Source: Telopea speciosissima (lineage: Eukaryota > Streptophyta > Magnoliopsida > Proteales > Proteaceae). From it: a stretch of 64,000 nucleotides of DNA. Positions 24,090-35,129 of the stretch are shown in pieces (position 1 is the stretch's first letter; the number at the start of each line of letters is the position of its first letter). The DNA is taken from positions 67,946,984 through 68,010,983 of the forward strand of contig NC_057919.1 in NCBI RefSeq assembly GCF_018873765.1, given 5' to 3'. The notes below the pieces were generated by a model that was given only the letters and a program-made list of their open reading frames with translations, was not told the DNA's origin and ran no database searches. The translations under genes were made by a program, and so were the position numbers.

Positions 24090-24470
24090 GACCAAGGTAG
24101 GCAAAATTGGAATCGGCTCAGCCAAATCGGCCGTTCTAGAGCCGGAGATTCATGGAGTTTGTCTAGGGTTCAGGCAAAATCCGACTGATTTCGATCGATT
24201 CCAAGCCAATTCTGGTTGAAACAGAATAGAATCGGATTGGAATCAACTGGAACCAAAGTTTCAAGAATCGTATTGGGATTGGACTCTACATGCATTGATC
24301 CCTATTTTGGCTGATCCAACTTGTATAGTACAGAAACTATGGTTAGGGCATTAAAACACCATTTTTTGGGGCCAACACAGGGCTATCCGGATCAAAATTG
24401 GTCAAGAATCGGGATTGATTCAGATGCCGATTGAGATCCTGATTCCGTGTTTTAAATGCCTAAAGCTAAA
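24090..24470. repeat. Dispersed AATCGGAATCGATTCC-rich repeat
   Basis: AATCGGCTCAGCC, CGACTGATTTCGATCGATTCC, TCGGATTGGAATCAACTGG and GATTCCGTGTTTTAAATGCC. The same word family appears at 2380-2560, 24835-24930, 26035-26130, 26310-26365, 29430-29600, 34250-34330 and 56050-56300, often ending in GATTCCAAGTTTTTAAACCC. Confidence 0.6.
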
Positions 24471-25612
24471 GGTAGGTAATTAACTCTGCTAAAGTCATGG
24501 TTTTAGGTATCAAATCGGCGGTGATCAATCCAAATTAATATAGACCGAGTCCAAAAGTGATAGTGATATATATCCGATACTGATACGTAAGTCTATGGCC
24601 CAAGTGGTCTCTAGACTCATTTTCTCTTAATTTGATTGATTCGACTATCCCAAAAGTAGTTAACCTTTTGGAATTGACGTGTGTTTTGTGTGATTATACA
24701 AAAAAGATTACGTTGTATGCGTTAGGTGTGTGGGTTAAGTTTCACATCGGGAGAGTGTGTGGTGTATGTTGTGTATATCTGCTATTCTACGGTTTCAAAA
24801 ATTCATTAATTTTTTGGGAATAGCGGGTGGTTCAAGGTCTTAAAATTCGGAATTGGAATCAAAATCAGAATCAGCCTGAATTGATACAGGAATCGAGTTC
24901 CGATTCGGTGTGGTTTCCATGATTACCCAAAAAAATGCTTGAATGATTCAATACCACAACTTTTCCTCATGACGTGGTGACGCAGACTGAGTAGGTAAGT
25001 CCTTCCATCTTATCCGTTCATTTGGTTGGTGAGTGTGAGACGGTTATTCAATCTTGACCGTCGAAACTTTCTGACATAAAGCGACAATGGTGCCCACATT
25101 AAAAAAAAAATATCATTAAGGTTAAATGTTTGAGATAATAGTACAGTAATGTCGATTTACAAAATTCAGTAATCAATTATAATTGATCGATACGACAACG
25201 TGTTCTGCCAGTCCAGCTGCATTGTTTTATCGTGAAACACCACAATGCACGTGCCACGTTGGTAAAAAGTCAAGAAGTCAAACTTACTGAATATATAAAA
25301 ACCACTTTTTTCATAACGATCGGACGGTGCTGGTGTTTTCAAACCCCCCCCCTCTCTCTCTCTCCCCCCACCACCTTTGGAATGTCAAATGTGAAGACTT
25401 TTTAGTTAATACGAAATACGGAAAGATGGATCTAAAGAAAAGGTACCCCACTTGATAATTGATATGATACCTTATGGGAAATAGTTTTATGCAATGTCGG
25501 CTCATAAATGAAATTGCACACTTTCTCACATATTACTGTTCATTTGAGTAGTGAATTGGTGATATATCATAAATGTCCCTTTCATTTTTGTCAGATTATG
25601 CATCCAAGGTTT

Positions 25613-26010
25613 CTATTGAAAAAGAATCCTAACACGATGCAGAACAGAGTGAAAATCATAAACAACAATTACACATTAAACACAAAGATTTACGTAATTC
25701 GACGAAGTTGCCTACGTTTAGGGTAAGATGAGATCTTTTTCACTATCAATGAAGAATAGGGTTACAGTCACTCGTCCTTACACCTCTCTTAGATTTTGTT
25801 ACAAAGAAACAACCCTCGCTACATATTTATAATGAAACCCTATACATGAATTTTACCGGATTCGCTGGTTCACCGAAGTCCCTCCAGAACAGTAGATTAA
25901 CACACAAGTGGGTCGATTCCTCCGAGCCTCAAGGCCTACGACCTCTTAAATGCCCTTCAAAATCAACCCACAAACCATGCGACAGAATACAAGATATCAT
26001 ACCCCCAACA
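25613..26010 (-). mobile_element. Solo LTR, copia type
   Basis: On the minus strand it starts TGTTGGGGGTATGATATC at 26010 and ends TTTTTCAATAG at 25613 (canonical TTTTTCAACA with the end altered). GGTTT occurs on both sides (25608-25612 and 26011-26015), a perfect 5-bp target-site duplication. Inside are a TATAAATATG box, AGAGAGGTGTAAGG and the common plant LTR segment AATTACGTAAATCTTTGTG. No internal domain is present, so it formed by LTR-LTR recombination. Confidence 0.8.
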
Positions 26011-26015
26011 GGTTT

Positions 26016-26745
26016 CAGGAATCACAGATCAATTCCAGCCGATTCCGACTGATTTCTCATCAATTCTATTACCAATCCATAACAAATTAAAATATGCTAG
26101 GATCGATTCGGATCTCGATTCCAAGTTTTTAAATCTTAATGTTTTTTTGAGTCTATCCTAGTCAAGGACCCACAGGCGAACTACAAGCTAAGAGTGAAGG
26201 CTAAGACAAACCCACAATCTACAACTAAGGGGGAAGGGAGTGAGAGAGACGTGCTTTTTTGGCACAAGATGCAATACAGGAGAGTCGATCCCTTGACCCC
26301 GAGCTAACGGTTGTTTGCTCGGATCGATTCGGATCTCGATTCCAAGTTTTTAAACCCTAATTCATTATTATATGAACCCATTTATTCATTACGTACCATA
26401 TTATAAAAAGTAGTATACCATATAATATACCATAAGATTTAAAAAAATATATTTAAGAACGAAATAAATATTTACAATTAAGGTATTAACGTTAGATGGT
26501 GTAGCCCGTGACGAAATGCGTGTAAAGAATTTAATTGGTTCTTATTAATGCAAGATTGCAACCACACCCACCACCGACACAGTTAGACCAAACTCTCTTT
26601 TCTCTCTCTCTGGTGTTCTCTATCTCTCACAACTGCAAATCGAAGGGGAAGAATAAAGCTAATAAGAAAGGAAAGGAAAGGAAAGGAAGAGCAACGAGTG
26701 AGATTAGAAAGAGAGAGAGAGAGATTTTAGATTTTAGATTTGAAA
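26016..26745. other. Region between the solo LTR and the 26.7-kb gene
   Basis: 26035-26130 and 26310-26365 are two AATCGATTCC-type repeats with a shared GATTCGGATCTCGATTCC, then AAGTTTTTAAA. 26560-26745 is the CT- then GA-rich leader of the downstream gene. Confidence 0.5.
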
Positions 26746-27216
26746 ATGGAAGGAATATCAGCGGGCTTGTACAAGGGGCTGAGAGATAGCTGGAGGAGAA
26801 GAGACTACCAGCGTCTGGATGGGTCGACCAGGTTTCGCCGTCGGAAAAACAGAGTTGAGCTGTCTTCTTCTTCGGAAGACGCCACTGGACCGGACAACCA
26901 ACGGCGTCGGAGGCGGTTCTGGCGAATCAAGGTGACACCCAAACTCCGATTCTTCACGGGTATGTCCTCACCAAAGAAATTCTTCAGGCGACTCAGGGAT
27001 GCCTATGTGAAGATGATGCTCGGATTTGCTAATTCCAGGATCTTCATCTCCGGCTACGGTGGTGGCGGAGGCGGAGGATCGTTTGGAATGGGAAAACCCA
27101 CACTGAAAGAGTACGATCAGAAGGTAATCATTGAGATCTATAAATCGTTGATGGCTCAGGGTCAATTACTTCCCCGTGATGCTGCCAGACTTGCAGCTGC
27201 TACAGCAAGATCTTAG
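26746..27216 (+). CDS. Small basic plant protein of unknown function
   Basis: Intronless frame of 156 residues starting at ATG 26746; a TTG two codons earlier is in frame but is not a credible start. Visible parts: an N-terminal GLYKGLRDSWRRRDYQRLDG block (6-26), Arg-rich stretches (30-35, 53-60), a central FWRIKVTPKLRFF strand-like block (58-70), SPKKFFRRLRDAYVKMMLGFANSR (75-98), a poly-Gly loop (105-111) and a C-terminal acidic/hydrophobic helix (EYDQKVIIEIYKSL, 122-135). There is no signal peptide or membrane segment. The blocks match my memory of a conserved, uncharacterised angiosperm protein family, and no biochemical role is assigned. The charge pattern would suit nucleic-acid or membrane-surface binding, which is speculation. 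The leader has CT-rich then GA-rich runs, typical of a plant 5' UTR. The 3' side is AT-rich, with AATAAA near 27464. Confidence 0.8.
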   Translation: MEGISAGLYKGLRDSWRRRDYQRLDGSTRFRRRKNRVELSSSSEDATGPDNQRRRRRFWRIKVTPKLRFFTGMSSPKKFFRRLRDAYVKMMLGFANSRIFISGYGGGGGGGSFGMGKPTLKEYDQKVIIEIYKSLMAQGQLLPRDAARLAAATARS

Positions 27217-29134
27217 AACCAGATCACACCTCAAAAAAAGTAATTTTTTTGGGGGTTTATTAAATTTCCAGTCTGCTTTTTCTTCTTCTTAATTCCAATT
27301 TCTAGCTTTTCGTTTAGTTACTGGATATGGTTCGATCCTTCTTCACAATTCACAACCACGTAACTGTACTTACCATTTAGAATGAAAAAACCAAAAAAAA
27401 AAAAAAAAAATTTTCTTTTGGTTCTGTTTCTGTTTCTCTTTACTTTTTCTTCTTTTTTTCACCAATAAAGACAAATGGAGCATTAATGAGTTGATCTAAA
27501 ATCCCCCAACCAACCAGAATTTTTTGGAATCACAGTGGACTTAGGGGTTGCAAAACCAGCATTTATTTTTCTTGGTTAGTTCTACTTTTCTTTCTTTCTT
27601 TCTGGGTTGGTCACGGCGGAGAGCTACTGAATCATTTGTGGCACCATTGTGTCGCCGTTGCTGGGTATGGGTTGCAGAGGATCCGGGCCTTCAGACTTCG
27701 AAGCAGGCCCATGGGCTGTGTATGGGCTGAGACCAGAATCCTTCTATCGTCAATCATTTTCGCCCTTTGCTCCTCTTTCTTTTCTTTTGTTAAACAACAA
27801 CAGTGCTGGACCGCTGGTACGCCTAGAAAATAAAAAGCAAAACAAAAAATAAAGTAGAAAAGACAGGTGGAGTGGGTATGTAAGGAAACGTCCACACAAA
27901 GGTTGTGGGCCCTATTATTTGGACTCTAGATGGAGGCTGTGGACCCTCCCTCACCAGAAACTGAGCCCACTTGAAAAGGAATCTGGTGTGTGTAGTTCGT
28001 TTGGTTTCCATTATTAAAGTTTTTCGGTTGGAGAAATTACATCATCTTTGTTACTATTTTTATCCGTTCCCATTAGTAATGATAATGAGAATAAAACTTG
28101 GACCACTACCAAACTCTTTATGATCATGTTGTAAGTTTCAATAATTCGTGGTTTGCGGAGTTGTGAAGACTTCAATAAATTTGCTTTATGGAAAGTGAAC
28201 AATTTGGTCATAGAGTAATTGTAATATTAGTTTAATTTAAATATCAAGTTGTAAGTCTCGTCAGTTTGGATTCTACGAATTGTAAAGACTTCAATAGATA
28301 CATTTTTGCAAGTAAGGAATTTGATCTTCTTCTTGGCATTGTAATTTTTATCATTAAAAGTCTTTAGAGCAACTAAAGCATTGGAAACATCTCACCCTTT
28401 CCTGGTTAGAAATCAAATTCAATTCATTTATGGTACACTTGCGCAATGTCAATCACACCGTTGATGCCCAAAAAAAAAAAAAGTGGTAACACTTTTGATG
28501 GTAATAAATTGAATAAGAATTGATAAAATTGGACTGAATTAACTTAATTTTCTATAAGACTTTATATCAAACCTAATATTGGTTCTTTGTATTGTAAAGA
28601 AATATATTTTTGTTTACCCAAAAAAAACTATATTTCTAAACTGGCTTGTTATGATGTTAGAATGTATAGTAAGAGAGAATCCACAATATATATTGAAATG
28701 GTAAGCTTTAGTTATTCTAAAGTTATCTGTTCATGTTCTCAAATTAAGTGTAAAAGATATCTAAGATCAAGAGATCACCAGCAAGAGGGAAGTAAACAGA
28801 TGGACAAGATTGGGTAATCTCGCCTGTATGTCGGGACTATCTGTGTGTCATGGATGGGGTCCAAGAAAAGTCAACATCTTTTTCAATTTTAATAAAAGAC
28901 TTTTTTCTTTAGTTGAGAGGTCTTTTATGTAATTACGTCCATAGTTCAAAATTCTAAGAACTGTTGGAGATGTTGTTTGTCACGGAGACGAGAGGAAAAT
29001 CCTTAATTTTAATCAGGATGTGATCTTGAAGTTGGAGTCCTTGATCACTAAGAATGAGACCAAGAAATTCGATTCGAGTTTTTTCGAGTTCGATTTTCGT
29101 GGGAGAGAGGATTATTCCATGTTGTAGGAAGAAT
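27217..29134. other. Non-genic DNA
   Basis: 27217-27480 is the likely 3' UTR, with an A-run at 27391-27409. The rest (27500-29134) has short frames, T/A-rich DNA and no recognised repeat. Confidence 0.45.
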
Positions 29135-29440
29135 TAAAGGGTACAAAGGTGAAATCGAATGTAAATCAGCGTTACAAACCACATTTAGACCAAATGTGAA
29201 TTAGAATTAAACACGTTACAAATTCGAGTTGCAAAATGTTTTCAAAGACAGACACTACAAACCGCATGTAAATCGGATAACGAAAACGAATAGAAACCGA
29301 TAAAACCAGATCGAATGTAAAACAATTCTGATTTTGATTGATTCCTGTGCAGTTCGATTTTGATTTGCACCTTACCAAAATGTAAATCGAACCAAAACTG
29401 GACCAAGACACCCTTAATCCCTTTAGGATGTTGGCCTCAA
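29135..29440. repeat. MITE with TTAAGGGTGTC-type ends (copy 1)
   Basis: Starts TTAAAGGGTACAAAGGTG and ends AAGACACCCTTAA. Shares GATTCTTACACCG-like internal words, CGCATGTAAATCGGATAACG and GATTTTGATTTG with 58635-58830. Confidence 0.6.
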
Positions 29441-29994
29441 AGATTTTAAACTCGGAATGAGAAGAAGGAATCGGTCCTGCCAATTTTGAATGGGACTAGA
29501 ATGGACTTGATCCTAAAAACCTAAAAATCGACCGCTCTAAATGGCTAGAATTACGATTTGTAATCATCGATCACGGTTCAAATTGGCCGATTCAACCCAT
29601 CCGATACTATGATGGGCCCCCAAATAATAGAAAGTCTAAATTAGATGTACGTCTAACTCAACACATGGTAGTCATGTGAATTGGTGGGGTTCTTACAAAA
29701 AAAATGTGAATTGTCATTTCGGTCATTAAGGGAGGCGGGTCGATCATTTCACCCACCGACATGTGTTTGAGCACGTCCCTCCCTTTTTAAAAATAAAAAA
29801 TATAAAAAAATCCATAAAATATCATTTAAGGGTCTAACCCAAAACATAAAGGCTGTAAATAGAGATGACCCAATGATATATGAAGATACATCCAAATCCC
29901 CAATTATATGGTGAGACAAGTCTCTTTAATCCCAACATCTCAACCCATCACATTGTTATATGTTGCTGATTACGGATCATGTCCTCCTCCCATC

Positions 29995-30510
29995 AGGGTT
30001 TTAGGAATCAATATCGGATAACATATTGGTCTCGGTCAATAACGATTCGATATCGATCCAAATCGACTCATATCGGGTGGATTTTTCCATGGGTTTATTT
30101 AAAAAAACATTTTAAACCTTTAGACTCTCGGCCTGTACCAATCCACTGATACGTATCAACTAAAAATCGATATCAGCCCCTACCAATACTAATATGAATT
30201 GGCCGATCCGATACCAATGGAAATTGGTTTTGCATGAATTGTGATCATGGTTTTAGTGCACGGTATCGGAATGGGTATCGACAACAAGCAAAATCGATAC
30301 AATATTGATACGGTATCGACCTGGATCGATTGTATTGGACAAAATTATCTTTGAAATTCCTTAAAAAATGAGTTTTCTGATCATTTTACCCCTTATCCGT
30401 ATCATGTTATCGATACAATATTGATATGGTATCAATATTAGTGACTAGCAAAACCGATATGTATCGCCTAATACGAATGATATGATACCGATACTTATAA
30501 CTATGATTGT
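29995..30510. repeat. Dispersed TATCGATACGGTATCG-rich repeat, two units
   Basis: Two adjacent units rich in CGGTATCG, TATCGATAC and ATCGATCC words (29995-30240 and 30240-30510) begin GGTTTTAGGAATCAATATCGG and GGTTTTAGTGCACGGTATCGG. Similar stretches: 3005-3130, 7030-7105, 9400-9650, 24490-24600, 48930-49035, 52865-52935. They look like old copies of one small element family; ends are not defined. Confidence 0.6.
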
Positions 30511-30552
30511 GATGGGTCTATGAAACCGGATGGATGGAGCCGGGCTCCCGAA

Positions 30553-31200
30553 TGGACTCTCACCTTCAATGTTCTCCTTAATATCTGCTAATGGTGTCCC
30601 TAATTAAGGCTCCTCCGTCTCCCATAGTGTGGTCTATGGAATTAATTAACTGTCCAATCAAATCTAATCATCTGAAGCAAAAATAATGAGCCAGATCACC
30701 TCAACAATTGCATAATAGCCTTATAGGCCCCCAGTGGCCCACTTAGAGTGCACTAATTGCCACCTTCGTCAATATCTAGGCCCGGTATTATGGAATCCTC
30801 TACCTACCTAACCTAACCTAACCCTGGTTCGAATTAAATCCATATTTTACAAGCATTTTAGCTGGATCAGGTTAACAAACCCAATCTAAGGTCAATTTTA
30901 GTAAAGTACATCTGGGCCCATCCTCATTAATATTTGGGCCAGGCTTGGAACTTTGTTCACCTATGCGTTATAACCAAAGAGCATGGGAGGGATGAGGCCC
31001 ACCACATATTACTCATAACCCAACTTCTCTAAAACTACCCAAATGCTTTTTACGTTTCAAGGCCATATTTCTATAAAGCCCATATGAGGGTTTTATTTCC
31101 CCCATATGGCTATTGGCTAGATGACACATTAAAAATTAAAAAAGAGCATTTGTTGGGGCCTTTACCAACCTTACCTGTTTACCTGCACCACTCAAGGGGA
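30553..31200 (+). repeat. Local duplication, copy 1
   Basis: Shares long runs with 34335-34905: GTGTCCCTAATTAAGGCTC, CCCATAGTGTGGTCT, GAAGCAAAAATAATGAGCCA, GTAAAGTACATCTGGGCCCA and ATTAATATTTGGGCCAGGC. It ends where the minus-strand LINE poly(A) begins. Confidence 0.85.
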
Positions 31201-32235
31201 ATTTTTTTTTTTTTGGGTAGAACACTCATCAAGGGTTTTTACTTATGGAAATAATTCCATTACAAGAGGATATTTTTTTTATTTGTAATAAAATGATTTA
31301 TCGAGAATGAACTCGTGAGCAACCTAAAGCATCCTGAACACAAAGCTCATGGAGTCAAGGAGTGGAATTTGGCCATTCTGTTTTACACGAGATTGACAGG
31401 GCCTTCCTAACTAGACTATCAGCAATACCATTGCTAGTATTGAAAATACAAGAGAAAGAATAGACACGGAAAGATGTTGTTATTCGAACAATGTCATGGA
31501 TAATGAACTCGTGAGCAACCTAAAGCATCCTGAACACAAAGCTCATGGAGTCAAGGAGTGGAATTTGGCCATTCTGTTTTACACGAGATTGACAGGGCCT
31601 TCCTAACTAGACTATCAGCAATACCATTGCTAGTATTGAAAATACAAGAGAAAGATGTTGTTATTCGAACAATGTCATGGATAATAGGAGCAACCTGAAG
31701 ACGAGTATAATCTCTGCTCGCCCTGTTGAGAGATGCTATAACCTTTGAACTATCATATTCCACCTGAATTTGGTCCGGCCAACCCCAAAGATTGAGCATA
31801 GAGTAAGCCTACCGGTACCACCAAAGCTTGCACCCACCACGGCAGATGCGAAGAACATCTTTTCCGAAACAGCTGCAAGCTGTGCTCCAAAACTATCTCT
31901 AAGAATGAAACCAATACCCCCAATAGAGCTATCAAGTTGCATAGAGGTGTTGCAATTCAACTTTATAAGACCTGCATTCGGAGTTTCCCACGTTGATTGG
32001 CGCGAAGATGGGTTAGAAGAGGCACTAGCTCCCTCAATCCTTCCCTCCCTCACCGCTAACTGGGAAAAAAAAAAAAACGCTTGACTATATTGTATCACTT
32101 CCTCTGGAGTCCAAGTTTTCCCATTGAATACCTTGTCATTACATGCTTTCCATAACCGCCAACATATAAAAGATGCCAATGAGAAAGCCTTCCTTGCCCG
32201 TACTTTGCTTGTTGCAAAAATACTATCTCAGTCTT
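31201..32235 (-). mobile_element. LINE fragment (RNase H domain and 3' tail), 5' truncated
   Basis: Read on the minus strand, from 32180: FICWRLWKACNDKVFNGK (connection region), then TPNAGLIKLNCN, GGIGFILRDSFGAQLAAV, a GWPDQIQVEYDSSKVI block and GIADSLVRKALSISCKTEW. This is the C-terminal RNase H region of a plant L1-like element. A T-run at 31201-31216 on the plus strand corresponds to its poly(A) tail. Stops and a frame change near 31750 make it dead. Confidence 0.8.
31306..31686 (-). repeat. 196-bp tandem duplication inside the LINE 3' end
   Basis: The segment starting AATGAACTCGTGAGCAACC at 31306 recurs at 31502 almost identically; the second copy lacks about 12 bp (AATAGACACGGA). Both run to a CAATGTCATGGATAA end. 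This duplicates the RNase H C-terminus and 3' tail. Confidence 0.9.
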
Positions 32236-33744
32236 TAATCCAAAGATAAGTTTTTGGATGATCAGAGACATTAGAGGTTTAATTATGACTAGAATTTATT
32301 CGGGTGTATAGATGAATTAATAAATTCTATACAAACTTTGCTCTCTAGAGCAACTCAATCTTTGAAATATAATGAGATCGGATCATAATCGATCCCAAAA
32401 ACCCTAGAATTTCCCCCTCATATCTGAAACCCAATGGTTGCTCAAAACCTTAGAATTCTTCCTCTTCGAAACGTACAAAATGGGGATCATTCACAGCTGA
32501 TTCTGATTTTGAAACTATTGGGAAAAGGTTCTCTAAGCTGACTGTAGAGGGTACACTAGAAATGACATATCTGCCCCCTTATGAATAAGTCATTTTGTTG
32601 CTCCTCATTGGTGTTCCCCCCCCCCCCCCCTTTTTCGGCTCTCATATCTTGATATTTAGAAATGATCACATGTATATGCTATACAAAAATATTTTTATAT
32701 CGTGCAAACATTGGAGATGATCGCATGCACCCGCATCGGACCTCTTTTACTTACCCCCAAACACCCCCTCCCCACCTAAAGAAACAAACTAGGGAAGGTA
32801 GAAGTAGAACAACCTCTGGATTTTTTGAAATGGAAAAAACAAGAATGATTTTTACAAGTGTGAGCATGGGAATGATATTTGAAGGCTACGCACAGAACAA
32901 AAGGTGTATATATATTGTATGAGAAAATGCATATTCTCATTATGGCTATGTTTGTTTTGACGTAAAATCTTTGGTAAAACAAATTTTACAGTAAAACAAA
33001 ATTTTCGGTGTTTGTTTCGTAAGTTGGAAATTTTTCATTGATGTAAGATTTTACAAGACCCTACCCTTTACTGAAAAACACAATGGGAAAAATTACCCTA
33101 AAATTTGTTTGTAAAATTTTCACGAAAAGAATCGGGCTTTCATCTTCAAAAATGAGGAGAGCGGCGCGAGGTCCCAACTCTCCATCTTCTTCCTTGTCGA
33201 TGTCGATCTCCCAACTCTTCCTTCCTCTGGTCATTTGAGAGCAGAGCAGCGAGTTCTCTATTCGAATTCTTCATCTTCTTCTCGATCGTTCTCGCAGCTC
33301 TTCCTTCCTCTAGTCGTCAAGTTTGGAATGTTGCAGGTAGATATGGCTCATACATTTTCATGTAGAGAATTAAATTTTCATTTGTGAGAGATGGTCGGAG
33401 CCCAAATGATTTCAACCACCCGATGACTTGCCGGAATAAATATGAAAGCTGAAAAAAATTTCTACATAATAGAAATTAATGGATATTGAAGGAGCGCCAA
33501 ATTTTTGCACAAAAATAAAATTAGCAATATCTGTAGATGTATGTGGATGGAGTAGTTATGATCTCTATTCATCACAGTAGAATGTAAATGGGCCAGGTTT
33601 GGCCCACTCAAGGTAGGCCGAGGCCAAGCCCAGTAGTCTATTAGTAAGAGCTAGTCGAAAGCCCAAATTCCAAAACTTTGGACAAAAACTCTGATTTCAA
33701 CCTATTCTCTTACTCGTTTTACCAAAAACAGAGCTTTCAGATTT
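32236..33744. other. Non-genic DNA
   Basis: 32520-32640 carries a lone core-like stretch (AGAAATGACATATCTGCCCCC) and a C-run. 32940-33125 resembles one end of a hAT-type element (GGCTATGTTTGTTTTGACG, then TAAAACAAATTTTACAG). 33130-33340 is CT-rich gene-like DNA with two near copies of CTCTTCCTTCCTCTGGTC, perhaps a captured fragment. 33585-33660 is GTCGGGC-type repeat. Confidence 0.45.
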
Positions 33745-33975
33745 ATTGAGAATCAATTCGTGAGCAACCTAAAGCATCCTGAACACAAAGCTCATGGAAC
33801 CAAGGAGTGGAATTTGGTCATTCTATCTTACACGAGACTAACAGGGCTTTTTTGGTCAGGCTATCAGCAATACCATTACTAGTCCTGCATATACAAGAAA
33901 AAGAACAAACACGAAAAGATGTTGCTATCCAAACAATGCCATGGATAATGGGAGCAATCTGAACTAAGGTGGACC
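33745..33975 (-). mobile_element. Second LINE 3' fragment, same subfamily
   Basis: Minus-strand reading gives APIIHGIVWIATSF, GIADSLTKKALLVSCKIE and a shared 3' end (CATGAGCTTTGTGTTCAGG). It is diverged from the 31306-31686 copies and truncated at its 5' end. No poly(A) remnant is obvious. Confidence 0.75.
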
Positions 33976-34334
33976 ACTAGAGCATAAGTGAGCGATCGAA
34001 CAGTTTACCCTTCACATATAAATGATGGGACCCATACTGACAGTTTTCTCTCCTATTGTAACCATGTGGGCCCCATATAGTTGATATCATTTTCCAATCC
34101 CTCATTGGTTGTAGTGTATAGATTCCTTCGTGCATTGTCCTTGTAAAAAGCCCTCTCCCTATTCGTTAATATTAAGAAACCAACCCCTCATTTTCTTTTC
34201 TTTTCTTTTCTTGACATCAAAATGCTGGCTAGCAGAGTGTACCTTGAATCAGCTACAAATCAACCAAATCTGGTATCAATTGTGGCTGATTCCGATTCGA
34301 ATCGACCAATTCAACCAATCCAATTGACTCATAC
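33976..34334. other. Short non-genic spacer
   Basis: Nothing recognisable except a TTTTC run at 34190-34212 and an AATCGATTCC-type scrap near 34285. Confidence 0.4.
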
Positions 34335-34905
34335 TAGAGATTACCTTCAGAGTTCTCATTAATATCTGTTAATAGTGTCCCTAATTAAGGCTCGTTCGCT
34401 TCCCAATTCCCATAGTGTGGTCTGTGGAATTAACTAACCAATTAAATCCGTCATCAGAAGCAAAAATAATGAGCCAGATCGCGTCAACAATTGTTCTCAA
34501 GGCCCACCATCTTATGGGCATTATTAAAGGCCATCCTCGTCAATATCTGGGCTAGGTATTAATGTGGAATCATCTACCCTACCCAACGGCCCATTCTAAC
34601 CCTGTTCGAATATTAAATCTATCTTCATAAGCATTTGAGCAGGATCAGATTAACAAATCCAACCTAGGCCAATTTTAGTAAAGTACATCTGGGCCCATTC
34701 TCATTAATATTTGGGCCAGGCTTGGATAAGACTATAAAGTACCCAAATGGTTTTACGTTTCAAGCCCAAAACTCTATAAAGCCCATATTGAGGATAATAT
34801 GGCTAAATGACACAAATTAAAAGTTAAAATGAGTAATGTCTGAAGCCTTACCTACCTTACAAGTTTACCTGCCAGACCAGCACTCAAAAGGAGTTTCTAA
34901 CTATA
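34335..34905 (+). repeat. Local duplication, copy 2
   Basis: Counterpart of 30553-31200, diverged by substitutions and indels (about 80 bp shorter). It ends just before the plus-strand LINE tail at 34915. Confidence 0.85.
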
Positions 34906-34914
34906 AGGTAAAGG

Positions 34915-35129
34915 AAAAATTGGAATGGCATCGCTCATTCCCTAGCCCGGAAGGCCCTCTCCTTGTCATGTAAGACCGAGTGGCTAATTTCCAGTCCTTG
35001 GCTTAGGAGTTTGTATCCAGGAAGCCTCGAGCTCCTCATGCCCCCTTCAATAAAATCCCCTATACCAAAACAAAAAATTGGGGAGAGATTCCCTACACGC
35101 CTAAGAAGATGAATCTTTCAATAGGGATA
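34915..35129 (+). mobile_element. LINE 3' end (RNase H C-terminus) into which the copia element inserted
   Basis: In frame from 34921 the sequence reads WNGIAHSLARKALSLSCKTE, the C-terminus of a plant L1-type RNase H domain. It is close to the minus-strand LINE fragments at 31551-31680 (GIADSLVRKALSISCKTEW) and 33745-33975. A short 3' tail with AATAAA (near 35049) follows. Only the last ~70 codons are present. Confidence 0.75.
34991..35129 (+). repeat. Left copy of a ~140-bp direct repeat flanking the copia element
   Basis: Starts CCAGTCCTTGGCTT and ends CAATAGGGATA directly against the 5' LTR. It is repeated at 41033-41175 directly against the 3' LTR end. It comprises the end of a LINE reading frame and its 3' tail. 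Confidence 0.88.

Larger units (their letters stand above)
21066..25607. other. Non-genic DNA with many small repeat relics
   Basis: 21280-21420 and 22150-22260 have GTATGCATTCTAGGAATAG / AATACATACCAAACACAACC words, as in one split hAT-type element. 22440-22520 has a lone core motif (GTGAAATGACCATCTCACCCC). 22910-23510 and 23640-24080 show nothing recognisable. 24490-24935 is TATCGG/AATCGG repeat. 25330-25365 is a C and CT run. Confidence 0.5.
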
